Shown here in pieces: positions 7,488 through 16,484 of a stretch of 64,000 nucleotides of DNA. Both the position numbers and the translations under genes were made by a program. The notes under the pieces were generated by a model that was not told the origin of the DNA, searched no databases, and was given only the letters and a program-made list of their open reading frames with translations. The first letter of the stretch is position 1; each line of letters opens with the position of its first letter. Source of the DNA: Bradyrhizobium prioriisuperbiae (GTDB lineage: Bacteria; Pseudomonadota; Alphaproteobacteria; Rhizobiales; Xanthobacteraceae); NCBI RefSeq assembly GCF_032397745.1, contig NZ_CP135921.1, positions 8,110,501 to 8,174,500 on the forward strand. Direction: 5' to 3'.

Positions 7488-9206
7488 ATGGCGAAGACCG
7501 TAACCTGTGATGTTCTTGTTGTCGGCTCCGGCGCCGGGGGGCTGGCGACCGCGGTGGCGGCGCAGGCCCGCGGGCTCAAGGTCATCCTGGCCGAGAAAGA
7601 CAAATGGGTCGGCGGCACCACGGCGGTGTCGGGCGGCTTCATGTGGGTGCCCAACAATCCGATTTCCAAGGCCGACGGCATCGAGGATACGGTCGATGCC
7701 GCTCGCACTTATTTGCGGCACGAGGCCGGCAATCATTTCAATGCCGAGAATGTGGAAGCTTTCCTGCAGCAGGGACCGGAAGCTATCGACTTCTTCCACA
7801 GCAAGACCGCGCTGCAGTTCGAGCCGGCGTCGGCATTCTCCGATTATCATCCGGATGCACCGGGCGGCCGCCCCGGCGGCCGATCAATCAAGGCTCTCCC
7901 CTATCGCGCCCAAGGCCTCGGCAAGGAACTGAACCGCCTGCGGCCGCCGCTGCCGGAACTGACCTTCGTCGGGCTGATGATCGGCTCCGGCCCCGAACTG
8001 AAGCATTTTTTCAATGTGACGCGTTCGCTGACGTCGGCGGTTTATGTCGCAGGTCGCCTGCTGTCGCACGCCCGCGACCTCGCGCTCTATCGGCGCGGCA
8101 TGCTGCTGACCAACGGCAATGCGCTCGCGGCCCGGCTGTTTCGCAGCGCGCTCGATCTCGGCGTCGATGTCTGGACCGATGCGCCGGTGGCGCGCCTCAT
8201 CAGCGAGAACGACACCGTGACCGGGGCCGTGGTGAAGACGGCAGACGGCGATGTGATCGTCAACACACGCCGCGGCGTGGTGCTCGCGGCCGGTGGCTTT
8301 CCGCAGGACATGCCACGACGGCGCAGCATGTTTGCCCATGACCGCGACAATACCGGGCATCATTCGCCGGCCCCCAAGACCAACACCGGTGACGGGCTGC
8401 GTCTCGGCGAGGACGTTGGCGCGGTGGCGGAAAAGGGTTATCCGAATGCGGCGGCCTGGGTACCGGTGTCACGGGTGCCGCGCCGGGATGGCAGCTACGG
8501 CGTGTTTCCGCACTTCATCGACCGCGCCAAGCCGGGGTTGATCGCCGTGCTCCCCAACGGCAAGCGCTTTGTCAACGAGGCCAATTCCTATCATGACTTC
8601 TGCCAGGCGCTGTTCGCGGCGAATGGCACCGACACGACGGCCAAAGCCTTCCTCATTGTCGACAAGCCATTCCTCACCCGCTTCGGCCTGGGATTCGTCA
8701 AGCCGTTTCCGGTGCCGGTCGGTCCCAACATCCGCTCCGGTTATCTCAGGAGCGGTCGCACCATCACCGAACTCGCCCGCGCCGCGGGCATCGATGCGGC
8801 CGGCCTGGAACGCACCATCTCGGAGTGGAATGCCGATATGGCCAAAGGTGAAGACCGCGCCTTCGGCAAGGGATCGACATCCTACAATCGCTTCAACGGC
8901 GATCCGGAGTTTCAGCCCAATCCATGCCTCGCGCCGATTTCCACCGGCCCGTTCTATGCGGTCGAGGTGGTGGTCGGCGATCTCGGCACCTTCGCCGGGC
9001 TGCGCACCGACCACCACAGCCGCGTGATCGACGACCATGGACGGCCGATTCCGGGCCTCTATGCCGCAGGCAACGACATGGCCAGCATCATGGGCGGCAA
9101 TTACCCCGGCGGCGGCATTACGCTGGGCCCGGCGCTGACGTTCGGCTATATCGCCGCCAAGCATCTGGCCGAGCGCGATGCGGAGGTGAAGACGGCCGCG
9201 GCCTAG
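7488..9206 (+). CDS. FAD-dependent 3-ketosteroid-dehydrogenase-like oxidoreductase
   Basis: This 572-residue flavoprotein belongs to the FAD_binding_2/fumarate reductase superfamily and most resembles 3-ketosteroid delta-1-dehydrogenases. An N-terminal dinucleotide site VVGSGAGGLATAVAA is followed by VGGTTAVSGGFMWVPNN, a KstD hallmark. Near the C terminus are LRTDHHSRVIDDHG, GLYAAGNDMASIMGGNYPGGG and ITLGPALTFGYIAA, which shape the FAD and active site. ATG 7488 is chosen because AAGGAAG precedes it and the flavin motif begins at once; an upstream extension would run into the old yellow enzyme gene. It probably introduces a double bond next to a ring ketone. A steroid substrate is not proven: no other steroid genes are nearby. 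Confidence 0.86.
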   Translation: MAKTVTCDVLVVGSGAGGLATAVAAQARGLKVILAEKDKWVGGTTAVSGGFMWVPNNPISKADGIEDTVDAARTYLRHEAGNHFNAENVEAFLQQGPEAIDFFHSKTALQFEPASAFSDYHPDAPGGRPGGRSIKALPYRAQGLGKELNRLRPPLPELTFVGLMIGSGPELKHFFNVTRSLTSAVYVAGRLLSHARDLALYRRGMLLTNGNALAARLFRSALDLGVDVWTDAPVARLISENDTVTGAVVKTADGDVIVNTRRGVVLAAGGFPQDMPRRRSMFAHDRDNTGHHSPAPKTNTGDGLRLGEDVGAVAEKGYPNAAAWVPVSRVPRRDGSYGVFPHFIDRAKPGLIAVLPNGKRFVNEANSYHDFCQALFAANGTDTTAKAFLIVDKPFLTRFGLGFVKPFPVPVGPNIRSGYLRSGRTITELARAAGIDAAGLERTISEWNADMAKGEDRAFGKGSTSYNRFNGDPEFQPNPCLAPISTGPFYAVEVVVGDLGTFAGLRTDHHSRVIDDHGRPIPGLYAAGNDMASIMGGNYPGGGITLGPALTFGYIAAKHLAERDAEVKTAAA

Positions 9207-9227
9207 GTCGACTTCAGCAGACCGAGG

Positions 9228-10037
9228 ATGACTGGCACCGGCCGGACGGGATACTATATCTGGGAGGACCAAAGAGCCCGTATCCCCACCGTGAGACGCC
9301 TTTTGATCCTGATCCTATTGCTGGTTCTCGCCCCGATCAGTGTGTCGGCGGCGTCCTATTGGCTGGGCGAACGCCGGGGCAACTGGCAGACCGCCGATCG
9401 ATCGAGCGCAGGCCTGCTGCCCGCTCCGGCCCAACATCCCGATGCCATGATCCGCGTGTTTGCGGCGCGCACGGTGAGCTGGCGCGGCATCTTTGCCGTG
9501 CACACCTGGATCGTGATGAAGCCGGAGAACGCGACGCGCTACAGCCGATACGACTACACGGCCTGGGGCGAGCCGATTCGTGTCAACGGCTTCGCGGCCG
9601 ATGGCCGCTGGTTCGGGGCGTTGCCCGAAACCATTATCGCCATAGATGGCGACCGGGCCGCGCAGCTGATCCCCAAGCTGCAACAGACCATCGAAACCTA
9701 CAAATTTCGACGCTACGGCGATTACAGCGCCTGGCCGGGACCGAACTCCAACACCTTCGTCAAGGCGGTGCTCGACACCGTGCCGGAACTGAACGGCGTG
9801 CTACCGCCGACGGCGATCGGCAAAGACTATCCTTATGACGACTCGTGGTTCGGCTGGACGCCTTCGGGCACCGGCTTTCAGGTTTCACTCGGCGGCTATC
9901 TGGGCTTGACCGTCGGCTGGATCGAAGGCGTCGAACTCAATCTGTTCGGCGCGGTGCTAGGCTTCGACCTGCGCCGGCCGGCGTTGAAACTTCCGGGATA
10001 CGGCCGGCTCGGCCTGCCGCAGACTTGCGCGTGCTGA
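9228..10037 (+). CDS. DUF3750-like membrane-anchored protein
   Basis: This 269-residue protein of unknown function resembles the DUF3750 family. It has one N-terminal hydrophobic segment (RRLLILILLLVLAPISVSAA), probably a membrane anchor or signal, followed by an outside domain with HTWIVMKP, YDYTAWGEP, DYSAWPGPNSNTFV and a Gly-rich C terminus. The motif GPNSNTF is reminiscent of a papain-like or transpeptidase-like fold, but I cannot assign an activity. ATG 9228 and GTG 9291 are both possible starts; the latter would place the hydrophobic segment at the very N terminus. It lies 21 bp after the KstD-like gene and may be co-transcribed. Confidence 0.65.
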   Translation: MTGTGRTGYYIWEDQRARIPTVRRLLILILLLVLAPISVSAASYWLGERRGNWQTADRSSAGLLPAPAQHPDAMIRVFAARTVSWRGIFAVHTWIVMKPENATRYSRYDYTAWGEPIRVNGFAADGRWFGALPETIIAIDGDRAAQLIPKLQQTIETYKFRRYGDYSAWPGPNSNTFVKAVLDTVPELNGVLPPTAIGKDYPYDDSWFGWTPSGTGFQVSLGGYLGLTVGWIEGVELNLFGAVLGFDLRRPALKLPGYGRLGLPQTCAC

Positions 10038-10077
10038 AGATCTGCGCATGCTGATTTCGGAGTATCGGAGAACGGGA

Positions 10078-11055
10078 ATGCCTGACGCCGGAGACACCAA
10101 CGCGGGCGGCCGACTGAGCCGGCAGATGCTGCCGGTCGGTGAGGGACACGAGATTTATTTTGAGACCGTCGGCAATGCGGAGGGTGTTCCCGCCGTCTAT
10201 CTGCATGGCGGACCCGGCAGCGGCTGCCAGCCCGATCATCGGCGGCTGTTCGACCAGCAGCGCGTTCATGCCGTGCTGTTCGACCAGCGCGGCGCCGGCC
10301 TCAGCCGTCCCAAGGGAAGCCGCGACGCCAACACCACGGCACACCTGATCGCCGACATGGAGAAGATTCGCACGACACTCGGCTTCGAACGCTGGCTGGT
10401 GGTCGGTGGCTCCTGGGGCGCGACCCTGGCGCTGGCCTATGCCGAGCGGCACCCGGAGCGGGTGCTTGGACTGGTGCTGCGCGCGACATTCCTCGGCACC
10501 CGCGCCGAGCTGGAATGGGCGTTCCTCGGCGGACTGCGCACGCTTTATCCCGGCCTCAACGACGATTTCCTGAGCCTGCTGCCGCCGGACGAACGGGCGC
10601 AGCCGCTCGAAGCCTATTGGCGCCGCATTCTCGATCCCGATCCCGCCGTACATACCCCAGTTGCGCGCGCCTGGCACGACACCGAACGCATCCTGTCGGA
10701 GCACAAGCCAAGCCGGACGCGGCTCGACCTCGACGCCATCCGGACCGGCACGCGCCCCCTGCCCGCAACGCCGTTCATGGAGGCTCACTACTTCCGCAAT
10801 CAGTGCTTCTTCTCGCCGGGGCAATTGCTGGCGGAGGCCGACAAGTTGCGCGGCATCCGCGGCATCATCGTGCAGGGCCGTTACGACCTGCTTTGCCCGC
10901 CCTCGACAGCCCATGCCATGGTCAAGGCGTGGCCTGATGCCGAGCTGCGCATCATCGAGAGCGCCGGACATTCGCTGTACGATCCCGGCATCACGGATGC
11001 GGTAACAACGGCGATCGCCGATCTGGTCGCGGCCGAAATACAGCGAGCTAGTTGA
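10078..11055 (+). CDS. pip: Prolyl aminopeptidase-like alpha/beta hydrolase
   Basis: This 325-residue cytosolic alpha/beta hydrolase has the full signature of the proline iminopeptidase family (S33). It shows the oxyanion region HGGPGSG (43-49), FDQRGAGLS, the nucleophile elbow GGSWG with Ser112, a cap domain, then the acid in VQGRYDLLCP and the histidine in ESAGHSLYDPG. ATG 10078 is favoured (CGGAG upstream); an earlier ATG at 10048 gives an unsupported extension. The known family role is removal of N-terminal proline, although many relatives act on other amides or esters. The 3' end overlaps the convergent tctC-like gene by 8 bp. Confidence 0.86.
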   Translation: MPDAGDTNAGGRLSRQMLPVGEGHEIYFETVGNAEGVPAVYLHGGPGSGCQPDHRRLFDQQRVHAVLFDQRGAGLSRPKGSRDANTTAHLIADMEKIRTTLGFERWLVVGGSWGATLALAYAERHPERVLGLVLRATFLGTRAELEWAFLGGLRTLYPGLNDDFLSLLPPDERAQPLEAYWRRILDPDPAVHTPVARAWHDTERILSEHKPSRTRLDLDAIRTGTRPLPATPFMEAHYFRNQCFFSPGQLLAEADKLRGIRGIIVQGRYDLLCPPSTAHAMVKAWPDAELRIIESAGHSLYDPGITDAVTTAIADLVAAEIQRAS

Positions 11056-12004
11056 TCCCCGCAGCCTTGATCAGCGCCACATTGGCCTTGATTTCCCGGG
11101 CCACGAGGTCGTCGATCTCAGCGGGCGTCATCGGCCACGGCGTGATCGCGAGCTTCTGCAGGCTCTTCTGCATCTCCGGGCTCGCCAGCACCTTCACGCC
11201 GGCGGTATGGAATTTTTCGACAATGTCCCGCGGCGTTTTGGACGGCAGGAAGACGCCGAACCAGATCGAGCTCTCCGCATCGGGAAAGCCGATGTCGACC
11301 GGTGTCGGGATATCGGGCAGCTCCGCGGCACGCTTTGCGGTCGACACCAGCAGCGCCCGAACCTGGCCCTCGCGGATCAACGGAAGCGCTGTCGCGAGCG
11401 GACAGAAGTAAAAATCGATCCGGCCGCCGAGAATGTCCGTGATGACTTCGGAGCCGCCGCGATACGGAATGTGCGTGGCCTTGAAGCCGGCAGCCAGCCG
11501 GAATTTTTCACCGCTGATGTGGGTGGCCGTCCCGACGCCGACCGAGCCGAACGAAATCGTGGACTCTTTGGCTTTCGCCGCAGCCAGAAAATCCTGAATT
11601 GTCTTCCAGGGGCGCGACGGCGGTACGATCATCACATTGGCGCTGTATCCGATCATCAACGCAGACACGAAATCCTTGTGCGGATCGTATTGCAGATCCG
11701 GGTAGATCGCCGGTGCAATGGAATGCGCGGAGGATTGTGCAAGGACGGTATAGCCGTCGGCCTCGGCGCGCGCGACCACACCGGAGCCGATCGTGCCGCC
11801 GGCCCCGGCACGGTTTTCGATCACGATCGGCTGGCCGAACTCGGCGGAGAGCCGATCAAACACAACGCGGGGAACGACATCCGCGGCACTGCCGGCGCCA
11901 TAGGGAATCACCGCCTTGATCAGTTTGGATGGCCAGGTGTCAGCATGGGCTGAACCGGACATCAGCATGGCCGTCAAAACACCAATCCATCGAAGGCGCA
12001 TCAT
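11048..12004 (-). CDS. Bug/TctC-family tripartite tricarboxylate transporter binding protein
   Basis: This 318-residue periplasmic solute receptor belongs to the Bug (TctC) family, which delivers carboxylates to TctAB membrane partners. A Sec signal (LTAMLMSGSAHA) is followed by the family hallmarks IKAVIPYGAGSAADVVPRVV, VIENRAGAGGTIGSG, and PYRGGSEVITDILGGRIDFYF. ATG 12004 sits within GTG-ATG-ATG, with GGAG upstream; the exact start is uncertain by one or two codons. No tctA or tctB lies nearby, so it is an orphan receptor, common in this group of bacteria. The ligand is unknown. Confidence 0.9.
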   Translation of the reverse strand: MMRLRWIGVLTAMLMSGSAHADTWPSKLIKAVIPYGAGSAADVVPRVVFDRLSAEFGQPIVIENRAGAGGTIGSGVVARAEADGYTVLAQSSAHSIAPAIYPDLQYDPHKDFVSALMIGYSANVMIVPPSRPWKTIQDFLAAAKAKESTISFGSVGVGTATHISGEKFRLAAGFKATHIPYRGGSEVITDILGGRIDFYFCPLATALPLIREGQVRALLVSTAKRAAELPDIPTPVDIGFPDAESSIWFGVFLPSKTPRDIVEKFHTAGVKVLASPEMQKSLQKLAITPWPMTPAEIDDLVAREIKANVALIKAAGIN

Positions 12005-12054
12005 CACATGCTCCAGTTCTCACCAACCGGAGCATTGCAAGTTCCATCGCGAAA

Positions 12055-13596
12055 TCAAGCCTGAAACGCATCCTGCCGCGGGCTGACTTTCCAGATGATC
12101 GCCAGCAAGGCCATTGTCATGAGCGCGGTGATCGCCGCCAGCACCGGCAGGGCCAATGCGAGGCCCGCGGTCGCGGCCCATCCAATCGACGCAAAAGCTT
12201 CCGCGAATGTCGCCAGACGCGACGACGTCTGGCGGCGACGGAACTGGCTGCGCCGCGCCTGGACGCGGAACCAGAGCTGGATTGCGGTCGCCGACATCGC
12301 CGCAATCATCACACTGAGAGCGGTGACGATCGCCTGCAGCGGCGCAACGAACAGTAATGGAAGGACCAGGGGAGCGCAGACAGCACAGACGGCGAGCAGG
12401 ACTACCTCGATTTTGGCACGGATCACCTGGCTACGAGACAATGGCGCCGTGGCGACGAGATCGGCCGCGTCCTCGCCTGAGATCGTCAGCCAGGCGAGGC
12501 CGCCCGACAACTGCCCGGCCGCCATCACGATCACCGGAGTCACCAGCACGATGGCGGTGGAGCTGTCGGCAAAGCTTCGCCACAGCATCAGCGCCGGCGG
12601 CAGCAGATAAAGCAACTGCATCAGGGTCTGCGACACCAGCCACGGGTCGCGGCGAAGCAGCACGAACTCTTTGCGGCGCAGCGCCTGTTTTTGCGACACC
12701 TTGGGGAAGCGCCTGATAGCATGACCTTGCCGCGTTGCCGATGTGGCCGCGGTCGACGCCGTGATGACATCGTCGCCAAAGCGCGGCGAAAACACCGCGA
12801 TGGTCAAACCAAGCAACACGAGACTGCCGGCGAGGAGCGCCAGCAAGGCTGTGCCGTCTCCGAGCAGCGCCCTCACCGGCCACCAGACGAGACTGTCGGC
12901 GCCTGGAGCAAACGCGAGTGCTGCGTCCGACGTCAGCACCGCAAATCGCGACAGGGTGCCGCTGGACAGGACCGCCGCAACCTGCAGGCCGATGACGAAG
13001 CCCGCGCCGATCACGGCGGCCAGGATCTGCGCCACCAGCCGCGTTCGTTTGGGCCCGATGGTCCGAAACAGCGCGATGGTGAGCGAAATCCCCACCGCGG
13101 CCGCCGACAACCCGATAGCCGCCACCACGCCGAATGCCGCCAGCCATCGCCAGCCGCCACTGATCACGAGGACATCGACGAAAGGCAGCGAAAGCAGCAA
13201 CGCCATCACGGTGATGGTCAGCGCGATGGCCGCCATCCGGATCGAGAACACGTCGGTGAGTGCGATGGGCGACGACATGATCAGATCGAGGTCGGCCCGC
13301 GCATAGAACACCCGCGTCACCGATTCCATCGCCTGCGACAACATCAGCGCCCAGGCCAACAGGATGCTGGCCATGATGACGATCAGCGTCGCTTTGTCCG
13401 GCTCTGCCATGACACCGGCAAAGCGCCCGACCACGGCATAGGCCGGCAGATGCATGAAGGCCGCGAAGGCGATCAATCCGATCACAACGTTGCGGGCACG
13501 GCCGCGGCGGCCACCGGTCAGCATCGCGATGAAATCGCGCCGCGCCAGCCGGATTTCGTGGCGCGCAACCCAGGCCAAACTCGCTGTCGACGTCAT
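12055..13596 (-). CDS. ABC-2-type exporter permease
   Basis: This 513-residue polytopic inner-membrane protein is paired with the ATPase upstream, as in simple two-gene ABC exporters. It has a short cytosolic N terminus (ASLAWVARHEIRLARRDF) followed by many hydrophobic segments, for example LIVIMASILLAWALMLSQ, IRMAAIALTITVMALLLSL and a C-terminal pair. The segment YARADLDLIMSSPI is typical of large ABC-2 permeases in this group. The ATG at 13596 overlaps the ATPase stop in ATGA fashion, which decides the start against a longer upstream open frame. The exported substrate is unknown. Confidence 0.82.
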   Translation of the reverse strand: MTSTASLAWVARHEIRLARRDFIAMLTGGRRGRARNVVIGLIAFAAFMHLPAYAVVGRFAGVMAEPDKATLIVIMASILLAWALMLSQAMESVTRVFYARADLDLIMSSPIALTDVFSIRMAAIALTITVMALLLSLPFVDVLVISGGWRWLAAFGVVAAIGLSAAAVGISLTIALFRTIGPKRTRLVAQILAAVIGAGFVIGLQVAAVLSSGTLSRFAVLTSDAALAFAPGADSLVWWPVRALLGDGTALLALLAGSLVLLGLTIAVFSPRFGDDVITASTAATSATRQGHAIRRFPKVSQKQALRRKEFVLLRRDPWLVSQTLMQLLYLLPPALMLWRSFADSSTAIVLVTPVIVMAAGQLSGGLAWLTISGEDAADLVATAPLSRSQVIRAKIEVVLLAVCAVCAPLVLPLLFVAPLQAIVTALSVMIAAMSATAIQLWFRVQARRSQFRRRQTSSRLATFAEAFASIGWAATAGLALALPVLAAITALMTMALLAIIWKVSPRQDAFQA

Positions 13597-14354
13597 GCGG
13601 CGGCGGCCTCGCCGTCGACCAGCGCCACGAACATGTCTTCCAGGCTGGTGTCGCCTTCGCCATTGCGATGCCGCAACTCGGCGAGCGTGCCTTCCGCAAC
13701 CAGCCGGCCGGAGACGATGACGCCGATCCGGTCCGCCATGCGCTCGGCGACTTCGAGAATGTGGGTGGTCAGGATCACCGTGCAGCCGGCGCGGACGCGC
13801 TCCTGCAGCAGCCCCTTGACGTGGCGGGCCGAGACGGCGTCGAGGCCGGTCAGCGGTTCGTCCAGGATGATCAGGCGAGGATCGTGGATCAGCGCTCCGG
13901 CAAGCGCCACCTTCTGGCGCATGCCTTTGGAAAATCCCTCGCAGCGCTCGTCCTGATGAGGCGCCAGCCCAAGTGACGCGAGCAACTCGTATGCCGACCG
14001 CTCCGCACGTGATGGATCGCATCCCCACAGGCCGGCGACGAATTCAAGGTATTCGAGCGGGGTCAGCTTGTCATAGATCATCGGCTCATCGGAGACCCAC
14101 GCCATGACCTGCTTGGCGCCGACGGGATCACCGAGCGCGTCGATGCCCCATACCGAAATCGAACCGGCGTCCGGCCGCAGCAGGCCGGCCACCATGCGCA
14201 GTGTGGTGGTCTTGCCGGCGCCGTTCGGTCCCAGCAGCGCGTAGAATTCGCCGACACGCACGTTGAGGTCGAGCGCGTCGACCGCAGGCCGGTCAAAACG
14301 CTTCGTTAACCCTCGCACCGCCAGTGCGGATTGAAACTGATCCATGAACGCCAT
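13593..14354 (-). CDS. ABC exporter ATP-binding protein
   Basis: This roughly 253-residue cytoplasmic ATPase of the ABC-2 exporter (CcmA-like) family powers the neighbouring permease. It has Walker A GPNGAGKTTT, Q-loop region DEPMIYDKLTPLEYLEF, the signature FSKGMRQKV, Walker B LIILDEPLTGLD and an H-loop TTHILE. The start is ambiguous: ATG 14354 (MAFMDQF) or 14345 (MDQF), and neither has a strong ribosome site. It overlaps the permease gene by 4 bp, so the two are translationally coupled. The region upstream is shared with the ferredoxin reductase gene, which is transcribed the other way. Confidence 0.9.
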   Translation of the reverse strand: MAFMDQFQSALAVRGLTKRFDRPAVDALDLNVRVGEFYALLGPNGAGKTTTLRMVAGLLRPDAGSISVWGIDALGDPVGAKQVMAWVSDEPMIYDKLTPLEYLEFVAGLWGCDPSRAERSAYELLASLGLAPHQDERCEGFSKGMRQKVALAGALIHDPRLIILDEPLTGLDAVSARHVKGLLQERVRAGCTVILTTHILEVAERMADRIGVIVSGRLVAEGTLAELRHRNGEGDTSLEDMFVALVDGEAAAA

Positions 14355-14446
14355 CCGATGTCGGCCGCAGCATGGCGGCAAGGGGTTTCGGTGCGGTGAA
14401 TCGGGTGAACGAAACCCGCTTCATTCCCGGAAAAATCGCGCCGATT

Positions 14447-14466
14447 TTGGTTGCTTAGGCAACCAA
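14447..14466. promoter_or_regulatory. Perfect palindrome upstream of the ferredoxin reductase gene
   Basis: Arms TTGGTTGC (14447-14454) and GCAACCAA (14459-14466) flank TTAG, forming a perfect 8-bp inverted repeat. It lies 75 bp before the reductase start, in the divergent gap with the ABC exporter. The shape fits MarR-family operators, and a MarR gene lies between the reductase and the P450. Control of the P450 system by that MarR is inference. Confidence 0.55.
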
Positions 14467-14541
14467 TTCATGTCACCTTGCCGTCATCGGGGCCGATCGG
14501 AAGAGCAGTAGAACTGCCGAGGCTCCTTCAGGGAGATACGC

Positions 14542-15804
14542 ATGCCCGAGACCTCCGCCATGGCGGATCTCCAGGACGTTGTAGTGGTCGGTGCCGGCCA
14601 GGCCGGGTTCCAGGCCGCAGCCTCGCTGCGCGACAACGGTTTTGCCGGCCGTATCAGCCTGATCGGCGACGAGCCGGGATTGCCCTATCAGCGTCCGCCA
14701 CTGTCGAAGGCCTATCTCACCGGCGCTACCGATCGCGTGGCGCTCAATCTGCGCCCCGAAAGCTTCTTCACGCAAGCCGCGATCGATCTTCGCACCGGGC
14801 AGCGTGTCATGTTTATCGATCGCGCGCGCAAGTGCATCCGGCTCAGCAATGAGACCACCCTGCCCTATGATCACCTCGTGCTGGCCACCGGCGCGCGCAA
14901 CCGCACGCTGGATCTGCCCGGGGCAGATCTCGACGGGGTGCTGCAGCTGCGGTCTGCCGGCGATGCCGACGCTTTGCGCAACCGCCTGCCGGATATCAAG
15001 CGCATTGCCATCATCGGCGCCGGGTTCATCGGCCTGGAGTTGGCGGCGCTGGCGAGCTCCATGGGGATTGCGGTCACCATCCTGGAAGCGTCGACGCGGC
15101 CGATGTCGCGCGCGCTCTCGGAGACCATGTCGCGTTTCTTCCTGGAGGCGCATCAGGCAACCGGCGTTCGTTTTGTGTTTGACGCGGTCGTCACCCGTAT
15201 CAGAGATCATCAGGGGCGAGCGATCGCGGTCGACACCGCCGACGGCCAGACTCATCCAGCCGACCTTGTGCTGGTTGGTGTCGGCGTCGTGCCCAACGTC
15301 GAACTCGCTGCAGATGCCGGACTGGCTGTCGCAAACGGCATCGTGGTCGACGCGCATCTGGCCACAGCAGATCCGTCGATTTCAGCGATCGGCGATTGCG
15401 CCGCCTATCCGCAACCGTTCGCCGGCGGCGAGCGCAGACGGATCGAGTCGGTGCAGAATGCGGTGGATCACGCCCGCTGTTTGGCCGCGCGCCTGACCGG
15501 AAAGCCGCAGCCCTATCGTGCGGTGCCGTGGTTCTGGAGCGACCAGGGTCCGTTCAAGCTGCAGATCGCCGGGCTTCCGGCGCCGCATGATCATCATGTC
15601 GTGCGCGGCGATCCCTCATCCAGCGCTTTTTCCGTGTTCTGCTTTCGCGATGGACGACTGGCGGGCGTGGAATCGGTCAACAAGGCGGCCGATCACATGA
15701 TCGCACGCCGGCTGTTGAGTTCGGGCGCCGCGCTCAGCCCTGACGAAGCAGCCAATCAAACATTCGACTTGAAGGCGCGGGCCACTGGATCCCTGGCCGC
15801 ATGA
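14542..15804 (+). CDS. NAD(P)H:ferredoxin reductase of the P450 system
   Basis: This 420-residue FAD enzyme passes electrons from NAD(P)H to a [2Fe-2S] ferredoxin, in the putidaredoxin/palustrisredoxin-reductase family. An N-terminal FAD site VVVGAGQAG (14-22) is followed by YQRPPLSKAYL, ATGARNR, a second dinucleotide site IIGAGFIGLE (157-166), VGVGVVPN and the C-terminal FAD motif AIGDCA. ATG 14542 has AGGGAGATACGC ahead of it. With the P450 and ferredoxin 0.7-3.5 kb downstream it makes a complete class I system. The intervening MarR gene is on the opposite strand, so reductase and P450 are separate transcripts. Confidence 0.92.
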   Translation: MPETSAMADLQDVVVVGAGQAGFQAAASLRDNGFAGRISLIGDEPGLPYQRPPLSKAYLTGATDRVALNLRPESFFTQAAIDLRTGQRVMFIDRARKCIRLSNETTLPYDHLVLATGARNRTLDLPGADLDGVLQLRSAGDADALRNRLPDIKRIAIIGAGFIGLELAALASSMGIAVTILEASTRPMSRALSETMSRFFLEAHQATGVRFVFDAVVTRIRDHQGRAIAVDTADGQTHPADLVLVGVGVVPNVELAADAGLAVANGIVVDAHLATADPSISAIGDCAAYPQPFAGGERRRIESVQNAVDHARCLAARLTGKPQPYRAVPWFWSDQGPFKLQIAGLPAPHDHHVVRGDPSSSAFSVFCFRDGRLAGVESVNKAADHMIARRLLSSGAALSPDEAANQTFDLKARATGSLAA

Positions 15805-15830
15805 GCGCGTTCATCCCAACCGAAATCGAC

Positions 15831-16364
15831 TCAATCATCGCCGGCCTCAGAACCGTCATGATCGGTCACGGCGCCGAGATTGCCATGAATCCGCAGCAGC
15901 AGCTTGATCAGCGTCTCCTGCTCGTCCTTGCGCAGGCAGCCGAGCAGCCGGCGCTCGCGTTCCAGCGCAACGACAATGACGTTGTCGTGCGCCGCACGCC
16001 CCTTGGCGGTGAGCGAAATCGAATGGCTGCGGCCGTCCAGCGGATCGGTCTTGATCGCGACCAGATCGCGCTTCTGCATCACCGCCAGCGTGCGGCTCAC
16101 TGGTCCCTTGTCGAAGCCGATCACATGGCAGATGCGCGCCGCCGGGATTCCCGGCTCCAGCGCCAGCAGCGACAGGATCCGCCATTCGGTGACGCTGACG
16201 CCGAAATGGGACTGATAGTAGGTCGTCGCGCTGCGGGACAGCTTGTTGGCAATGAAAGTGATAAGCGCTGGAACATAACGCTCGAGGTCAAGCAACTGGC
16301 CGCCCTTGGTGGCCTTCTGCACCGTCGCCGGCCGAGACACGTTCGCCACTCTGCTCTTGCTCAT
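15831..16364 (-). CDS. MarR-family transcriptional regulator of the P450 locus
   Basis: This is a 177-residue winged-helix DNA-binding dimer of the MarR family, typically released from DNA by aromatic acids. It shows a helical N terminus (LLDLERYVPALITFIANKLSRSATTYY), the core FGVSVTEWRILSLLAL, recognition helix region CHVIGFDKGPVSRTLAVMQKRDLV, and the wing KTDPLDGRSHSISLTAKG. The start is 16364 or 16376; the former has a weak CAGGG. It is placed between and opposite to the reductase and P450 genes, so it is the natural candidate regulator for both, probably through the palindrome at 14447-14466. Confidence 0.88.
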   Translation of the reverse strand: MSKSRVANVSRPATVQKATKGGQLLDLERYVPALITFIANKLSRSATTYYQSHFGVSVTEWRILSLLALEPGIPAARICHVIGFDKGPVSRTLAVMQKRDLVAIKTDPLDGRSHSISLTAKGRAAHDNVIVVALERERRLLGCLRKDEQETLIKLLLRIHGNLGAVTDHDGSEAGDD

Positions 16365-16484
16365 GCCCTGAAACATCCCTGCCCGAAGCGACCTGTCGCG
16401 AGGTCCCGCGGCTCGACCAAATCAGCCTGACGACAGAGATAGATACAACACACGGCTCAAAAGACCAATGTTCGGGAGGTTTCC

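Noticed and set aside
7488..9206. A steroid-degradation locus
   Set aside because: The KstD-like flavoprotein is the only steroid-type gene in its run; the HsaA-like monooxygenase lies 46 kb away and no KshAB, HsaC or HsaD homologues were recognised.
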